NCBI RefSeq assembly: GCF_032586235.1
Contig: NZ_JAWHTD010000026.1
Coordinates: forward strand, 1 to 58,605
Direction: 5' to 3'
Origin: Aestuariicoccus sp032586235
Lineage (GTDB): Bacteria > Pseudomonadota > Alphaproteobacteria > Rhodobacterales > Rhodobacteraceae
DNA: 58,605 nucleotides
The notes beneath the pieces were generated by a model. It was given only the letters and a program-made list of their open reading frames with translations. It made no database searches and was not told the origin of the DNA. Positions 39,117-48,029 of the stretch are shown one piece after another; the stretch's first letter is position 1, and every line of letters starts with the position of its first letter. The position numbers and the translations under genes are program-made.

Positions 39117-41591
39117 ATGGCCCAGACACTGACATTCGACGTCACCGGAATGACCTGCGCGGGCTGCGCCGGGCGCGTGGAGCGCGCGCTGGCGGGCGTC
39201 CCGGGCGTGACCGGGGCGCATGTGAACATCGCCAACAACAGCGCGCAGGTGAGCGGCGATCCGGACCCCGGCGCGCTGGCCGTGGCGCTGAAGGACGCGG
39301 GCTATCCAGCGCGCGAGGAACGGATCGTGCTGACGATCACCGGCATGAGCTGCGCGTCCTGCGTGGGCCGGGTCGAGGCGGCGCTGAAGGCCGCACCGGG
39401 CGTGGTGGAGGCCAGCGTCAACCTGGCCTCGGAAACCGCCGAGATCGTCATCCTGGGCGGTGCGACCGAGGCGTCGTCGCTGGCGCAGGTGGTGACCGAC
39501 GCGGGCTATCCCGCGCATGTGCAGGATGCCGAGACCGACGATGCCGACGCAAGGCGGGACGCCGAAACCAATGCGCTCAAGCGCGATCTTCTGATCGCCG
39601 GAGCGCTGACGCTGCCGGTCTTCGTGATGGAGATGGGTGGGCATATCTTCCCGGCGCTGCATCACTGGATCGGGCAAACCATCGGGCATCAGACCTCGTG
39701 GCTGATCCAGTTCCTGCTGACGAGCGTGGTTCTGGCGGGGCCGGGGCGGAGGTTCTACCGCATCGGCCTGCCGCTGCTGGCCAAGGGTACGCCCGATATG
39801 AATTCGCTGGTGGCGCTGGGCACGCTGGCGGCCTGGGGGTATTCCACGGTGGCGCTGTTCTTGCCCGCTCTGCTGCCCGAGGGCACCCGTGCGGTCTATT
39901 TCGAGGCGGCGGCGGTGATCGTGACGCTGATCCTGCTGGGCCGGTTCCTTGAGGCGCGGGCCAAGGGGCGCACCGGCGCGGCGATTCGGCGGCTGATGGG
40001 GCTGCGGCCCGACACCGCGCGGGTCGAGCGGGATGGTCAGATCATCGAGGTGCCGGTCGCCGACATCCGGCGCGGCGAGGTTCTGCACCTGCGCCCCGGC
40101 GAGCGGATCGCGGTGGACGGGACGGTGCTGACCGGGCGGTCCTATGTCGATGAAAGCATGATCACCGGCGAGCCGATCCCGGTGGAGAAAACCGAAGGGG
40201 CCGAGCTGGTCGGCGGTACGGTCAACGGCAATGGCGCGCTGAGCTTTCGCGCGACGGCTGTGGGTGCCGACACGGTGCTGGCGCGGATCATCGCCATGGT
40301 ACAGCAGGCGCAGGGCGCCAAGCTGCCGATCCAGGCGCTGGCCGACCAGGTGGTGCGCTGGTTCGTGCCGGCGGTCATGGCCATTGCGCTGGTGACGGTG
40401 CTGATCTGGCTGACCTTCGGGCCGAACCTGACCTTTGCGCTGGTGGCGGGCGTATCGGTGCTGATCATCGCCTGCCCCTGTGCCATGGGGTTGGCGACGC
40501 CCACGTCGATCATGGTCGGCACCGGGCGCGCGGCCGAGATGGGCGTGCTCTTCCGCAAGGGCGACGCGCTGCAGCGGCTTGACGACGTGGCGGTCATGGC
40601 CTTCGACAAGACCGGCACGCTGACCGAGGGCAAGCCCGAGATGGTGCGCGCCGAAACCGCCGAGGGTTTTGACGCCGACACTGTGCTGCGGCTGGTCGCC
40701 AGCGCCGAGCAGGGATCCGAGCATCCTATCGCGCGGGCGCTGGAGCGCGCCGCCAAGGGGCCGCTGTCGCAGCCCGAGGACATGGAGGCCATCGCCGGCC
40801 ACGGCCTGCGCGCGCGGGTCGACGGCAAGGACGTGCTGGTCGGCGCCGAGCGGCTGATGACCCGCGAGGGGGTCGAGATCGGTGCGCTGAGCGGTGCTTT
40901 GGAAGAAATGGCCCGGCGCGGCCAGACGCCGGTTCTGGCGGCGGTGGACGGCCGCATCGCGGCGGCCTTTGCCGTGGCCGACCGGGTCAAACCGACCAGC
41001 CGCGCGGCGGTCGAGGCGCTGCATGCCCAGGGCATCAAGGTCGCCATGATCACCGGCGACACCGAAGCCACGGCGCAGGCCATCGCCCGCGATCTGGGCA
41101 TCGACCACGTCCGCGCCAGCGTCCTGCCCGAAGGCAAGGTCGACGCGATCAAGGCGCTTAGGCAGGAATTCGGCGCGGTGGCCTTCACCGGCGACGGCAT
41201 CAACGACGCGCCCGCGCTGGCCGAGGCCGAAGTGGGCCTCGCCATCGGCACCGGCACCGACGTGGCCATCGAATCGGCGGATGTGGTGCTGGTGTCGGGC
41301 GACATCGCGGGCGCGGTGAACGCGCTGCACATCAGCCGCGCCACCCTGCGCAACATCCGGCAGAACCTCTTTTGGGCCTTTGCCTACAACGCCGCACTGA
41401 TCCCGGTGGCGGCGGGGGTGCTCTACCCGGCGATGGGCGTGCTGCTGTCGCCGATGCTGGCGGCAGGCGCGATGGCGCTGTCGTCGGTCTTTGTGGTCAG
41501 CAACGCGCTGCGGCTGCACCGAGTGACCCCGGCCATGACCGAGCGCCCCGCAAGGGGCGGCGGGCAGCTGACGAAGGAGGCCGCGGCATGA
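39117..41591 (+). CDS. copA: Copper-exporting P1B-type ATPase CopA
   Basis: An 824-residue copper pump. Two N-terminal heavy-metal domains have GMTCAGCAGRVE and GMSCASCVGRVE. The membrane metal site is CPC at 453-455 in IIACPCAMGLATP. D497 in DKTGTLTEG is phosphorylated; SEHPIARAL is the HP motif and GDGINDAPALAEA the hinge. It pumps Cu(I) out of the cytosol. The stop overlaps the cueR start (ATGA at 41588-41591). Confidence 0.97.
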   Translation: MAQTLTFDVTGMTCAGCAGRVERALAGVPGVTGAHVNIANNSAQVSGDPDPGALAVALKDAGYPAREERIVLTITGMSCASCVGRVEAALKAAPGVVEASVNLASETAEIVILGGATEASSLAQVVTDAGYPAHVQDAETDDADARRDAETNALKRDLLIAGALTLPVFVMEMGGHIFPALHHWIGQTIGHQTSWLIQFLLTSVVLAGPGRRFYRIGLPLLAKGTPDMNSLVALGTLAAWGYSTVALFLPALLPEGTRAVYFEAAAVIVTLILLGRFLEARAKGRTGAAIRRLMGLRPDTARVERDGQIIEVPVADIRRGEVLHLRPGERIAVDGTVLTGRSYVDESMITGEPIPVEKTEGAELVGGTVNGNGALSFRATAVGADTVLARIIAMVQQAQGAKLPIQALADQVVRWFVPAVMAIALVTVLIWLTFGPNLTFALVAGVSVLIIACPCAMGLATPTSIMVGTGRAAEMGVLFRKGDALQRLDDVAVMAFDKTGTLTEGKPEMVRAETAEGFDADTVLRLVASAEQGSEHPIARALERAAKGPLSQPEDMEAIAGHGLRARVDGKDVLVGAERLMTREGVEIGALSGALEEMARRGQTPVLAAVDGRIAAAFAVADRVKPTSRAAVEALHAQGIKVAMITGDTEATAQAIARDLGIDHVRASVLPEGKVDAIKALRQEFGAVAFTGDGINDAPALAEAEVGLAIGTGTDVAIESADVVLVSGDIAGAVNALHISRATLRNIRQNLFWAFAYNAALIPVAAGVLYPAMGVLLSPMLAAGAMALSSVFVVSNALRLHRVTPAMTERPARGGGQLTKEAAA

Positions 41592-41977
41592 ACATCTCGG
41601 AGGTTGGAAAACGCGCGGGCCTGCCCGCCAAGACGATCCGCTATTACGAGGAAATCGGCCTGATCACGCCGCAGCGTGACGCTAACGGCTACCGCGCCTT
41701 CCGCGACAGCGACGTGCACAAGCTGGCGTTTCTGGCGCGGGCGCGGGCGCTGGGGTTCCCGATCGAGGATTGCCGGACGCTGCTGGCGCTGTACCAGGAC
41801 GAAACCCGCGCCAGTAGCGACGTCAAACGCGTCGCCCTGGAGCACCTGACCCAGATCGACGACAAGATCGCCCAGCTGAGGGGGATGCGCGATACGCTCG
41901 CGCATCTGGTCGAGGCCTGCCACGGCGACAACCGCCCCGACTGCCCCATCCTCAGCGATCTGGCGGACGAAGGTTAA
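41588..41977 (+). CDS. cueR: Copper-responsive MerR-family regulator CueR
   Basis: A 129-residue MerR-family activator: MNISEVGKRAGLPAKTIRYYE at the DNA-binding end, then a dimerisation helix. The metal loop has C111 and C119 in CHGDNRPDCPIL, matching the Cu(I)-binding cysteines of E. coli CueR in spacing and place. It is coupled to copA and probably acts on the dyad at 39060-39074. Confidence 0.94.
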   Translation: MNISEVGKRAGLPAKTIRYYEEIGLITPQRDANGYRAFRDSDVHKLAFLARARALGFPIEDCRTLLALYQDETRASSDVKRVALEHLTQIDDKIAQLRGMRDTLAHLVEACHGDNRPDCPILSDLADEG

Positions 41978-41981
41978 CCCT

Positions 41982-42971
41982 TCAGGCCGCCTTGGCGCGG
42001 CCGCGCCCGTGCGGGGCGGTCAGGTCGAGATCGGGCCCGATAGGCACGATGCGGTGCGGGTTCACCGTCTCGTGGCTGTAGTAATAGTGCCGCACGATGT
42101 GGTCGAAATTCACCGTCTCGGCGACGCCCGGCCACTGGTAAAGCTCGCGCACATAGCCCCAGAGATTGGGGTAATCCACGATCCGCGCGCGGTTGCACTT
42201 GAAGTGGCCGTGATAGACCTTGTCGAAGCGGATCAGCGTTGTGAAAAGCCGCCAGTCGGCCTCGGTCACGCGGTCGCCCATCAGGTAGCGGTTGCCCGCC
42301 AGCCGGTCCTCGAGCCAGTCCAGCGTGTCGAAAAGCGGTTGGACGGCGGCGTCATACGCCTCTTGCGTGGTGGCGAAGCCGCATTTGTAGACGCCGTTGT
42401 TGAGCGTGTCGTAGATCCGCTCGTTCACCGGTTCGATGTCGGCGCGCAGCTCTTCGGGCCAGTAATCGTCGGAATTGCCGGTCAGCCCGTCGAAGGCGCT
42501 GTTGAACATGCGGATGATTTCCGCGCTTTCGTTCGACACGATGGTCTCGCGCTGCTTGTCCCAGAGGATCGGCACCGTCACCCGGCCCGACAGCTTGGGA
42601 TCGGCCTTGAGATAGATGTCACGTGCAAAGGGCAGGCCGTAAAGCGTATCGCCGGTCGCGCCCTTGTCGTCGGTCTGAAAGCTCCAGCCGTCGCCCAGCA
42701 TGTCGGGGTGCACGGCGCTGACACTGATCAGATCCTCAAGCCCCTTGAGCTTGCGGAAGATCAGCGTGCGATGCGCCCAGGGGCAGGCATAGCTGACGTA
42801 GAGGTGATAGCGCCCCGCCTCGGCCTTGAATCCGCCCTCGCCACTCGGCCCGGCGCTGCCGTCCGCGGTGATCCAGTTGCGGAACTTGGCGGCAGAGCGT
42901 TTGAACGCGCCGCCGGATGTCTTGGTGTCGTACCACTGGTCGTGCCATTCGCCGTCGATCAGAAGGCCCAT
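41982..42971 (-). CDS. Glutathionyl-hydroquinone reductase (YqjG/PcpF-type)
   Basis: A 329-residue member of the Xi-class glutathione transferases. The catalytic cysteine is in SYACPWAHRTLI, and YLMGDRVTEADWRLF marks the GST C-terminal domain. It reduces glutathionyl-hydroquinones back to hydroquinones. The start at 42971 has AGGAG upstream. It is convergent with cueR, four bases apart. Confidence 0.93.
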   Translation of the reverse strand: MGLLIDGEWHDQWYDTKTSGGAFKRSAAKFRNWITADGSAGPSGEGGFKAEAGRYHLYVSYACPWAHRTLIFRKLKGLEDLISVSAVHPDMLGDGWSFQTDDKGATGDTLYGLPFARDIYLKADPKLSGRVTVPILWDKQRETIVSNESAEIIRMFNSAFDGLTGNSDDYWPEELRADIEPVNERIYDTLNNGVYKCGFATTQEAYDAAVQPLFDTLDWLEDRLAGNRYLMGDRVTEADWRLFTTLIRFDKVYHGHFKCNRARIVDYPNLWGYVRELYQWPGVAETVNFDHIVRHYYYSHETVNPHRIVPIGPDLDLTAPHGRGRAKAA

Positions 42972-43067
42972 GTCATGTCTCCTATTGCTTGGAAGAGAAC
43001 GTAGGGCTGTGCGCGAATGATGCAATCGGCGGTCAGCGCGCAAGGACCTGCGCAAATTCGCACATCG

Positions 43068-43304
43068 TCACTTGCGCCGGACGTAGGTCTGCCAGAGCCA
43101 GATCAGCAGTACCGCCCCCAGCACCGCGCCCACCAGCCCCGCCAGCGCGCCGGTGACCGTGATCAGCACCCGCAGCACCAGCCCGCCGATGACAGCACCC
43201 GCCATGCCCAGAAGCACGGTTTCCACCACGCCCATGCGCACATGCATGATCCGCGTGGCCAGGAACCCCGCCGCCGCCCCGATGATGATCAGCCAGATAA
43301 CCAT
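43068..43304 (-). CDS. GlsB/YeaQ/YmgE-type small membrane protein
   Basis: A 78-residue protein that is nearly all membrane helix, with GAAAGFLATRIM and GMAGAVIGGLVLR, the glycine-rich pattern of the transglycosylase-associated (GlsB/YeaQ) family. The start at 43304 is preferred. It follows a second protein of the same type, suggesting a small two-gene unit. Confidence 0.72.
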   Translation of the reverse strand: MVIWLIIIGAAAGFLATRIMHVRMGVVETVLLGMAGAVIGGLVLRVLITVTGALAGLVGAVLGAVLLIWLWQTYVRRK

Positions 43305-43318
43305 GCCAGACGTTCCCC

Positions 43319-43558
43319 TTACCGTTTGCGCCAATGAGTCGGCACGATGATCAAAGCGCCGATGGACGAGGCGATGGCGTTAAGCCCCGGCGACCCGAAC
43401 CCGATCCCGAACATCAGCCGCACGAAATAGGCCAGGAAGGCCCCGCCGATGCAGATGATGATGCTCTGCAGGATACCATTGCGCGTGAAGCCTGTCCGCT
43501 CCGAGACATAGCCGACAATGCCGGCGATCACGATGGTGCCGATGAGCGTGGGGAACAT
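43319..43558 (-). CDS. Small membrane protein, GlsB/YeaQ-like
   Basis: A 79-residue protein with three short hydrophobic stretches, including IVIAGIVGYVSERTGF and IIICIGGAFLAYFVRLMFG. It resembles the GlsB/YeaQ group more weakly than its neighbour. It begins three bases after the fmt stop, so it is probably the end of the def-fmt operon or a coupled tail. Confidence 0.65.
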   Translation of the reverse strand: MFPTLIGTIVIAGIVGYVSERTGFTRNGILQSIIICIGGAFLAYFVRLMFGIGFGSPGLNAIASSIGALIIVPTHWRKR

Positions 43559-43561
43559 GGC

Positions 43562-44473
43562 CTAGCCTCCGAACCTTGCGCCGGCGGGCACCGGGTGGCC
43601 GCGCAGAAAGACCTCGGCATCCTGCGCGCCTTTGCCCGCCCGCTGCGCCCGGGTGATGCGTACGGCGCCCTGCCCGCAGGCCACGGTGAATTCATCGTCC
43701 AGCACCTGCCCCGGCGCGCCCTGCCCTTCGGTCACCCGCGCGCCCAAAAGCTTGATCCGCGCGCCGTCCAGCAGGCTCCACGCGCCGGGAAAGGGCGCAA
43801 GACCCCGGATCAGGCGGCTGACTTCGGCGGCGTCGCGGGTCCAGTCCACCGCCGCCTCGGCCTTGTCGATCTTGGCGGCATAGGTCACCCCCGCCTCGGG
43901 CTGTGGCTCGGGCACGAGATCGGGCAGCTTCGCCAGGGCTTCGACGATCAGCTCGGCGCCCAGAACGCTCAGCCGGTCGTGCAGCGCGCCGGTGGTCTCT
44001 TCGTCGCCGATGGATACCGATTGGCGCAGCAGCACCGGCCCGGTGTCCAGCCCCGCCTCCATCTGCATGATGCAGATGCCGGTCTCGGCATCGCCCGCCA
44101 TGATCGCCCGGTGGATCGGCGCCGCCCCGCGCCAGCGCGGCAAGAGCGACGCATGAATGTTCAGGCACCCGAACCGCGGCGCGTCCAGCACCGGCTGCGG
44201 CAGGATCAGGCCGTAAGCCACCACCACCGCCACATCCGCCCCCAGCGCTGCGAAGTCCTCCTGCGCCTCCGCCCCCTTCAGCGACAGCGGATGGCGCACC
44301 GTCAGGCCCAGCGCCTCGGCTCGCGCCTGAACCGGCGTCGGGCGATCCTTCTTGCCGCGCCCTGCGGGCCGGGGCGGCTGGCAATAGACGCAGACGATCT
44401 CGTGCCCGGCCTCGGCCAGCGCCTCCAGCACCGGCACCGAAAACTCCGGACTGCCCATGAACACGACCCGCAT
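43562..44473 (-). CDS. fmt: Methionyl-tRNA formyltransferase
   Basis: A 303-residue enzyme adding formyl to initiator Met-tRNA. Markers are FMGSPEFSVPVLEAL, NIHASLLPRWRGAAPIH (catalytic Asn, His and the SLLPRWRG loop) and the Asp in ETGICIMQMEAGLDTGPVL. It is downstream of three deformylase genes, from which it is separated by 90 bases holding a repeat copy. Confidence 0.96.
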   Translation of the reverse strand: MRVVFMGSPEFSVPVLEALAEAGHEIVCVYCQPPRPAGRGKKDRPTPVQARAEALGLTVRHPLSLKGAEAQEDFAALGADVAVVVAYGLILPQPVLDAPRFGCLNIHASLLPRWRGAAPIHRAIMAGDAETGICIMQMEAGLDTGPVLLRQSVSIGDEETTGALHDRLSVLGAELIVEALAKLPDLVPEPQPEAGVTYAAKIDKAEAAVDWTRDAAEVSRLIRGLAPFPGAWSLLDGARIKLLGARVTEGQGAPGQVLDDEFTVACGQGAVRITRAQRAGKGAQDAEVFLRGHPVPAGARFGG

Positions 44474-44493
44474 GTCAGAAACCCCACCTTGTT

Positions 44494-44543
44494 TTCATCT
44501 GGTCAAAAATATCCCGGGGAGCGCGAGGGGCAGCGCCCCTCGC
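44494..44543 (+). repeat. Dispersed bipartite repeat, subtype A
   Basis: The core at 44494-44519 is followed by a perfect hairpin at 44523-44543 (GCGAGGGGC, AGC, GCCCCTCGC). It lies between the third deformylase gene and fmt. It is the reverse complement of 12182-12231 with one mismatch in 50 bases. On the transcribed strand the hairpin precedes the core. Confidence 0.88.
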
Positions 44544-44563
44544 TCCCGAACCCGGACAAAGGC

Positions 44564-45061
44564 TCACCGCCCCGCCTTGCGTGCGCGGCGCAGCAGGATG
44601 TCCCGCTTGGTCCGGCTCAGATGATCGAAATACATCTGACCGTTCAGATGGTCGATCTGATGCTGCACGCTCGTCGCCCAGAGCCCGACGAAATCGCGCT
44701 CTTCCACCGCGCCCTCGGCATTGAGGAACCGCACCGTCACCGCGCGCGGGCGCTCGATCCGGGCCCAGACGCCGGGCAGGTTGGGGCTCGCCTCGTCATG
44801 GGCGCGTATCTGCACGCTGGCGTGCAGAACCTCGGGATTGGCCATTCGCACCGCGCGCGCCCGCTCCTCGGACGCATCCACCACGGCAAGCCGCCGCATC
44901 TCGCCCAGCTGCGGCGCGGCGAGGCCGACGCCCGGCATCGCCTCCATCGTATCGATCATATCGTCCCAGAGCGCGCGCACCGCGTCGTCGATCGCCTCGA
45001 CCGGCGCGGCCACCGAACGCAGCCGCTTGTCGGGCCATGGGATGCAGCGCCGCGCGGTCAC
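44564..45061 (-). CDS. Peptide deformylase-like protein, probably catalytically inactive
   Basis: A 165-residue protein of the deformylase family. Motif I GVGLAAPQLG is intact. Motif II is EASPNLPG instead of EGCLSIPG, so the metal-binding Cys aligns with S92. Motif III is HQIDH instead of HEIDH, with the catalytic Glu replaced by Q135. Loss of both residues predicts no deformylase activity. Its start overlaps the stop of the second copy by four bases. It may bind nascent chains or regulate, but this is unknown. Confidence 0.88.
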   Translation of the reverse strand: MTARRCIPWPDKRLRSVAAPVEAIDDAVRALWDDMIDTMEAMPGVGLAAPQLGEMRRLAVVDASEERARAVRMANPEVLHASVQIRAHDEASPNLPGVWARIERPRAVTVRFLNAEGAVEERDFVGLWATSVQHQIDHLNGQMYFDHLSRTKRDILLRRARKAGR

Positions 45062-45555
45062 AGGCGGCCTTCGTACTCGGCGACCAGCTGCGCGCGGCCC
45101 TCGGCGCTCAGCCGGTCGAAATGCACCAGCCCGTCGAGGTGATCCAGCTCATGCTGCGCGCAGATCGCCTCTGCCCCGGTCAGGCGGCGCTGCTGCATGG
45201 CGCCGTTGAGATCGGTAAAGGCCAGCGTGATCGCCCGGTGCCGGGGCACCTGCGCGGTCACGCCCGGGATCGACAGGCATTGCTCCGGCCCGATCCGAAT
45301 GTCGTCCGAGGCTTCGGCGATGCGCGGATTGAGACAGGCCAGCGGGCGCATGTCGCCCTCTTTCCAGCCCACGTCGATCACGAAGACCCGGGCCAGCACC
45401 CCGACCTGCGGCGCTGCCAGCCCGCGTCCCGCAGCCGCGTACATGGTTTCGAAAAGATCGCCCACCAGCGCCTCGATCCCGTCCAGCGACGCGACCGGCT
45501 CACAGCGGCGGGAGAGATGCGGATCGGGCCATTCCAGGATCGGCCTGACGCTCAC
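45058..45555 (-). CDS. Peptide deformylase, second paralogue
   Basis: A 165-residue deformylase with motif I GRGLAAPQVG, motif II EQCLS (metal Cys C93) and motif III HELDH (H135, E136, H139). The catalytic residues are complete, although Q replaces G in motif II. The start overlaps the stop of the first copy by four bases and its own stop overlaps the third copy, giving a coupled trio. Confidence 0.92.
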   Translation of the reverse strand: MSVRPILEWPDPHLSRRCEPVASLDGIEALVGDLFETMYAAAGRGLAAPQVGVLARVFVIDVGWKEGDMRPLACLNPRIAEASDDIRIGPEQCLSIPGVTAQVPRHRAITLAFTDLNGAMQQRRLTGAEAICAQHELDHLDGLVHFDRLSAEGRAQLVAEYEGRL

Positions 45556-46079
45556 GCCCGCGCCCTTTCGCGTTTCAGCTTGACCATCTTGCGGGTGATC
45601 ATCTGCCGTCTGAGCGGCTTGAGGTAGTCGATGAAGAGCTTGCCATCCAGGTGGTCGATCTCGTGCTGGACGCAGGTCGACCAGAGCCCGTCGAACTCTT
45701 CCTCCTGCGGATTACCGTTCTGGTCGATCCAGCCGACCTTGACGGCGGCCGGGCGTTCGACGTCGGCGAATTGATCGGGGATGGACAGGCAGCCTTCCTC
45801 ATAGACGCTGCGGTCGTCCGACACCTTCAGCACCTCGGGGTTGAACATGATCAGCGGGCGGCCGGGCTTGTCGTCGTCCTTGACGCAATCGAGCACGATC
45901 AGCCGCTTCTGCACACCAAGCTGGGGCGCCGCCAGGCCGATGCCCGGCGCGTCGTACATGGTTTCCAGCATATCCTTGGCCAGCTCGCGCAATTCGTCCG
46001 ACAGGTCGGGCACCGGCGCGCAAACTTTTTTCAGCCGTGGATCGGGGTGGATGAGGATAGGCCTGATCATGCCTGTCAT
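45552..46079 (-). CDS. def: Peptide deformylase
   Basis: A 175-residue enzyme with all canonical motifs: GIGLAAPQLG, EGCLS with C97, and HEIDH (H139, E140, H143). It removes formyl from nascent proteins. It is first in the operon def - def2 - def-like - fmt. An in-frame ATG at 46070 (MIRPILIHPD) is an alternative start with a more typical N-terminus. Confidence 0.96.
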   Translation of the reverse strand: MTGMIRPILIHPDPRLKKVCAPVPDLSDELRELAKDMLETMYDAPGIGLAAPQLGVQKRLIVLDCVKDDDKPGRPLIMFNPEVLKVSDDRSVYEEGCLSIPDQFADVERPAAVKVGWIDQNGNPQEEEFDGLWSTCVQHEIDHLDGKLFIDYLKPLRRQMITRKMVKLKRERARA

Positions 46080-46170
46080 TTAGGCAAATCGGACGGCCGC
46101 TGCAATATCCCGCCCTTGCAGTCGCGGCCAAACTGGCTAGCGTGCGCGCTAAATCAGCCATGAGGACGCG

Positions 46171-47349
46171 ATGACCAGCCAATTCGACAAGGAAATCGAC
46201 CGCAGGGGCAGTCACAGCTCGAAGTGGGACGCGATGGAGACGCTCTATGGCGTGTCCCCCGACGATGGCCTGGCCATGTGGACCGCCGACAGCGACTATC
46301 AGACCGCCCCTTGCGTGATCGACGCGCTGCGCCGCGCCGCCGATCACGGGGTGTTCGGCTATACGCTGACCTATCCGGGTTACCTAGAGGCGATCCAATG
46401 GTGGATGCAGACCCGCCACGGCTGGCAGATCGACACCGGCTGGATTCTGACCACGCAGGGGCTCGGCAACGGCATCGCGCTCTGCCTCGATGTCTGGAGC
46501 GCACCGGGCGACGGCGTGGTCACGTTCAACCCGGTCTATCACGAATTCCGCGCCAAGGTTGACAAGTCGGGCCGCGAGGTGACCGAATGCCCGCTGAAGC
46601 GCGAAGGCGACACCTATGTGCTCGACCTCGAGGACGCGCAGGCGCGGCTGACGGGCCATGAAAAGGTGTTGCTGTGGTGCTCGCCGCAGAACCCCTCGGG
46701 CCGCGTCTGGAGCGCGGAGGAACTGCGCGCCGTCGCCGATTTCGCGGCGCGGAACGATCTGATCCTGGTTTCGGACGAGATTCACCACGATCTGGTCTAC
46801 CCCGGCAACCACTTCGTGCCGATGCACATCGCCGCCCCGCATGTCGAGGACCGGCTGGTGGTGCTGACCGCCGCCTCCAAGGCCTTCAACATCGCCGGGC
46901 AGCGCACGGGGAACATGATCATCCCCGACACGACCCTGCGCGCGGCGATGAAAAAGCGCCTGACCACGCTGGATTACAAGCCCGCGGCGCTGCCGCTGAT
47001 GATGATCGAGGCGGCCTACAGCCCCGAAGGCGCCGAATGGGTCGACGCGCAGATCGCCCATCTGGAGGGCAACCGCGCCGTCTTTGACGCCGCCGTCAAC
47101 GCGATCCCGGGGGTGCGGTCGCTGCCCTTGCAGTCGACCTACCTCGCCTGGGTGGATTTCGCGGACACAGGCATGACATTCGACGAATTCAACGGCCGGG
47201 TCCTGAAACAGGCGCGCATCGCCGCCAGTGCCGGCCCCGGTTTCGGCCCAGGGGGCGAGACCTTCCTGCGCTTCAACCTCGCCACCACGCGCGCACGCGT
47301 GATCCAAGCCGGCAAGCGGCTGCAAGAAACCTTCGCCGATCTGCAGTAA
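46171..47349 (+). CDS. PatB/MalY-type PLP-dependent C-S lyase
   Basis: A 392-residue fold-I PLP enzyme of the cystathionine beta-lyase PatB group: DGLAMWTADSDYQTAP, GYTLTYPGYLEAIQWWM, CSPQNPSGRVW, and PLP lysine in TAASKAFNIAG. It would split C-S bonds of cystathionine or other cysteine conjugates. It is divergent from def and convergent with the channel gene. Confidence 0.9.
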   Translation: MTSQFDKEIDRRGSHSSKWDAMETLYGVSPDDGLAMWTADSDYQTAPCVIDALRRAADHGVFGYTLTYPGYLEAIQWWMQTRHGWQIDTGWILTTQGLGNGIALCLDVWSAPGDGVVTFNPVYHEFRAKVDKSGREVTECPLKREGDTYVLDLEDAQARLTGHEKVLLWCSPQNPSGRVWSAEELRAVADFAARNDLILVSDEIHHDLVYPGNHFVPMHIAAPHVEDRLVVLTAASKAFNIAGQRTGNMIIPDTTLRAAMKKRLTTLDYKPAALPLMMIEAAYSPEGAEWVDAQIAHLEGNRAVFDAAVNAIPGVRSLPLQSTYLAWVDFADTGMTFDEFNGRVLKQARIAASAGPGFGPGGETFLRFNLATTRARVIQAGKRLQETFADLQ

Positions 47350-47365
47350 GCCGTCCCGGGCTTGC

Positions 47366-47989
47366 CTAGTTACGGGGCGGGCGCGCCTTGTAGACCGGCA
47401 GGTGCCAGCCCCAGTGCAAAGAGCCCGCGCGGAATGCAAAGGTCGCCCCCGCGCAGGCCAGCGCGGCCAGCTCGGGGCCCAGCCCCAGCGCACCCGCGAT
47501 CACCGTGGCCAGCGACCCGGCGAGGGCGCAGGTGACGTAAAGCTCGCCCTGTTTCAGAACCAGCGGCACCTCGTTGGCAACCACGTCACGCATCAGCCCG
47601 CCCATGCAGCCGGTGATCATCCCCATCACCAGCACGATCGGCACCGGCTGATCCAGGCTTGCCGCGATGCCCGATCCGGCGGCCACCGCCACAGCCAGCG
47701 CGCAGGCGTCCAGCCACAGAAGCACGCGGTACCGGCTTTCCACCAGGTGCGCCGTGAAGAACACCACCAGCGCCGCGCCGGTGGCAACGCCCAGATAGGT
47801 CGGCTGCGCGATCCAGAACACCGGATTGCGGTCCAGCAGAACGTCGCGCAGCGTGCCGCCACCCACCGCCGTCAGGCAGGCCATGAAGGCGAACCCCACG
47901 ATGTCGAGCTGCGCCCGGCTGGCCACCAGCGCGCCGGTCAGCGCAAAGACCAGCACCGAGGCGAAATCGAGCGCGGTGAAGACGGTCAT
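47366..47989 (-). CDS. Trimeric intracellular cation channel (TRIC/YicG, UPF0126) family protein
   Basis: A 207-residue membrane protein with seven predicted helices and two copies of the UPF0126 repeat, seen as AVGGGTLRDVLLDR and TGCMGGLMRDVVANE, both preceding the conserved arginine-aspartate. The start at 47989 is preferred to 48016. Bacterial relatives form cation channels. Confidence 0.9.
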   Translation of the reverse strand: MTVFTALDFASVLVFALTGALVASRAQLDIVGFAFMACLTAVGGGTLRDVLLDRNPVFWIAQPTYLGVATGAALVVFFTAHLVESRYRVLLWLDACALAVAVAAGSGIAASLDQPVPIVLVMGMITGCMGGLMRDVVANEVPLVLKQGELYVTCALAGSLATVIAGALGLGPELAALACAGATFAFRAGSLHWGWHLPVYKARPPRN

Positions 47990-48029
47990 CCTGCGCCCCC
48001 TGCTGCCGTGCTGCACCGGATCACCGCCG

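Noticed and set aside
39078..41519. An 813-codon antisense frame over copA
   Set aside because: It overlaps copA and has no recognisable domain; high GC keeps the reverse frame open.
44494..44543. The hairpin as a classical rho-independent terminator
   Set aside because: No T-run follows the stem directly; the AT-rich core begins several bases later, so it is listed as a repeat.
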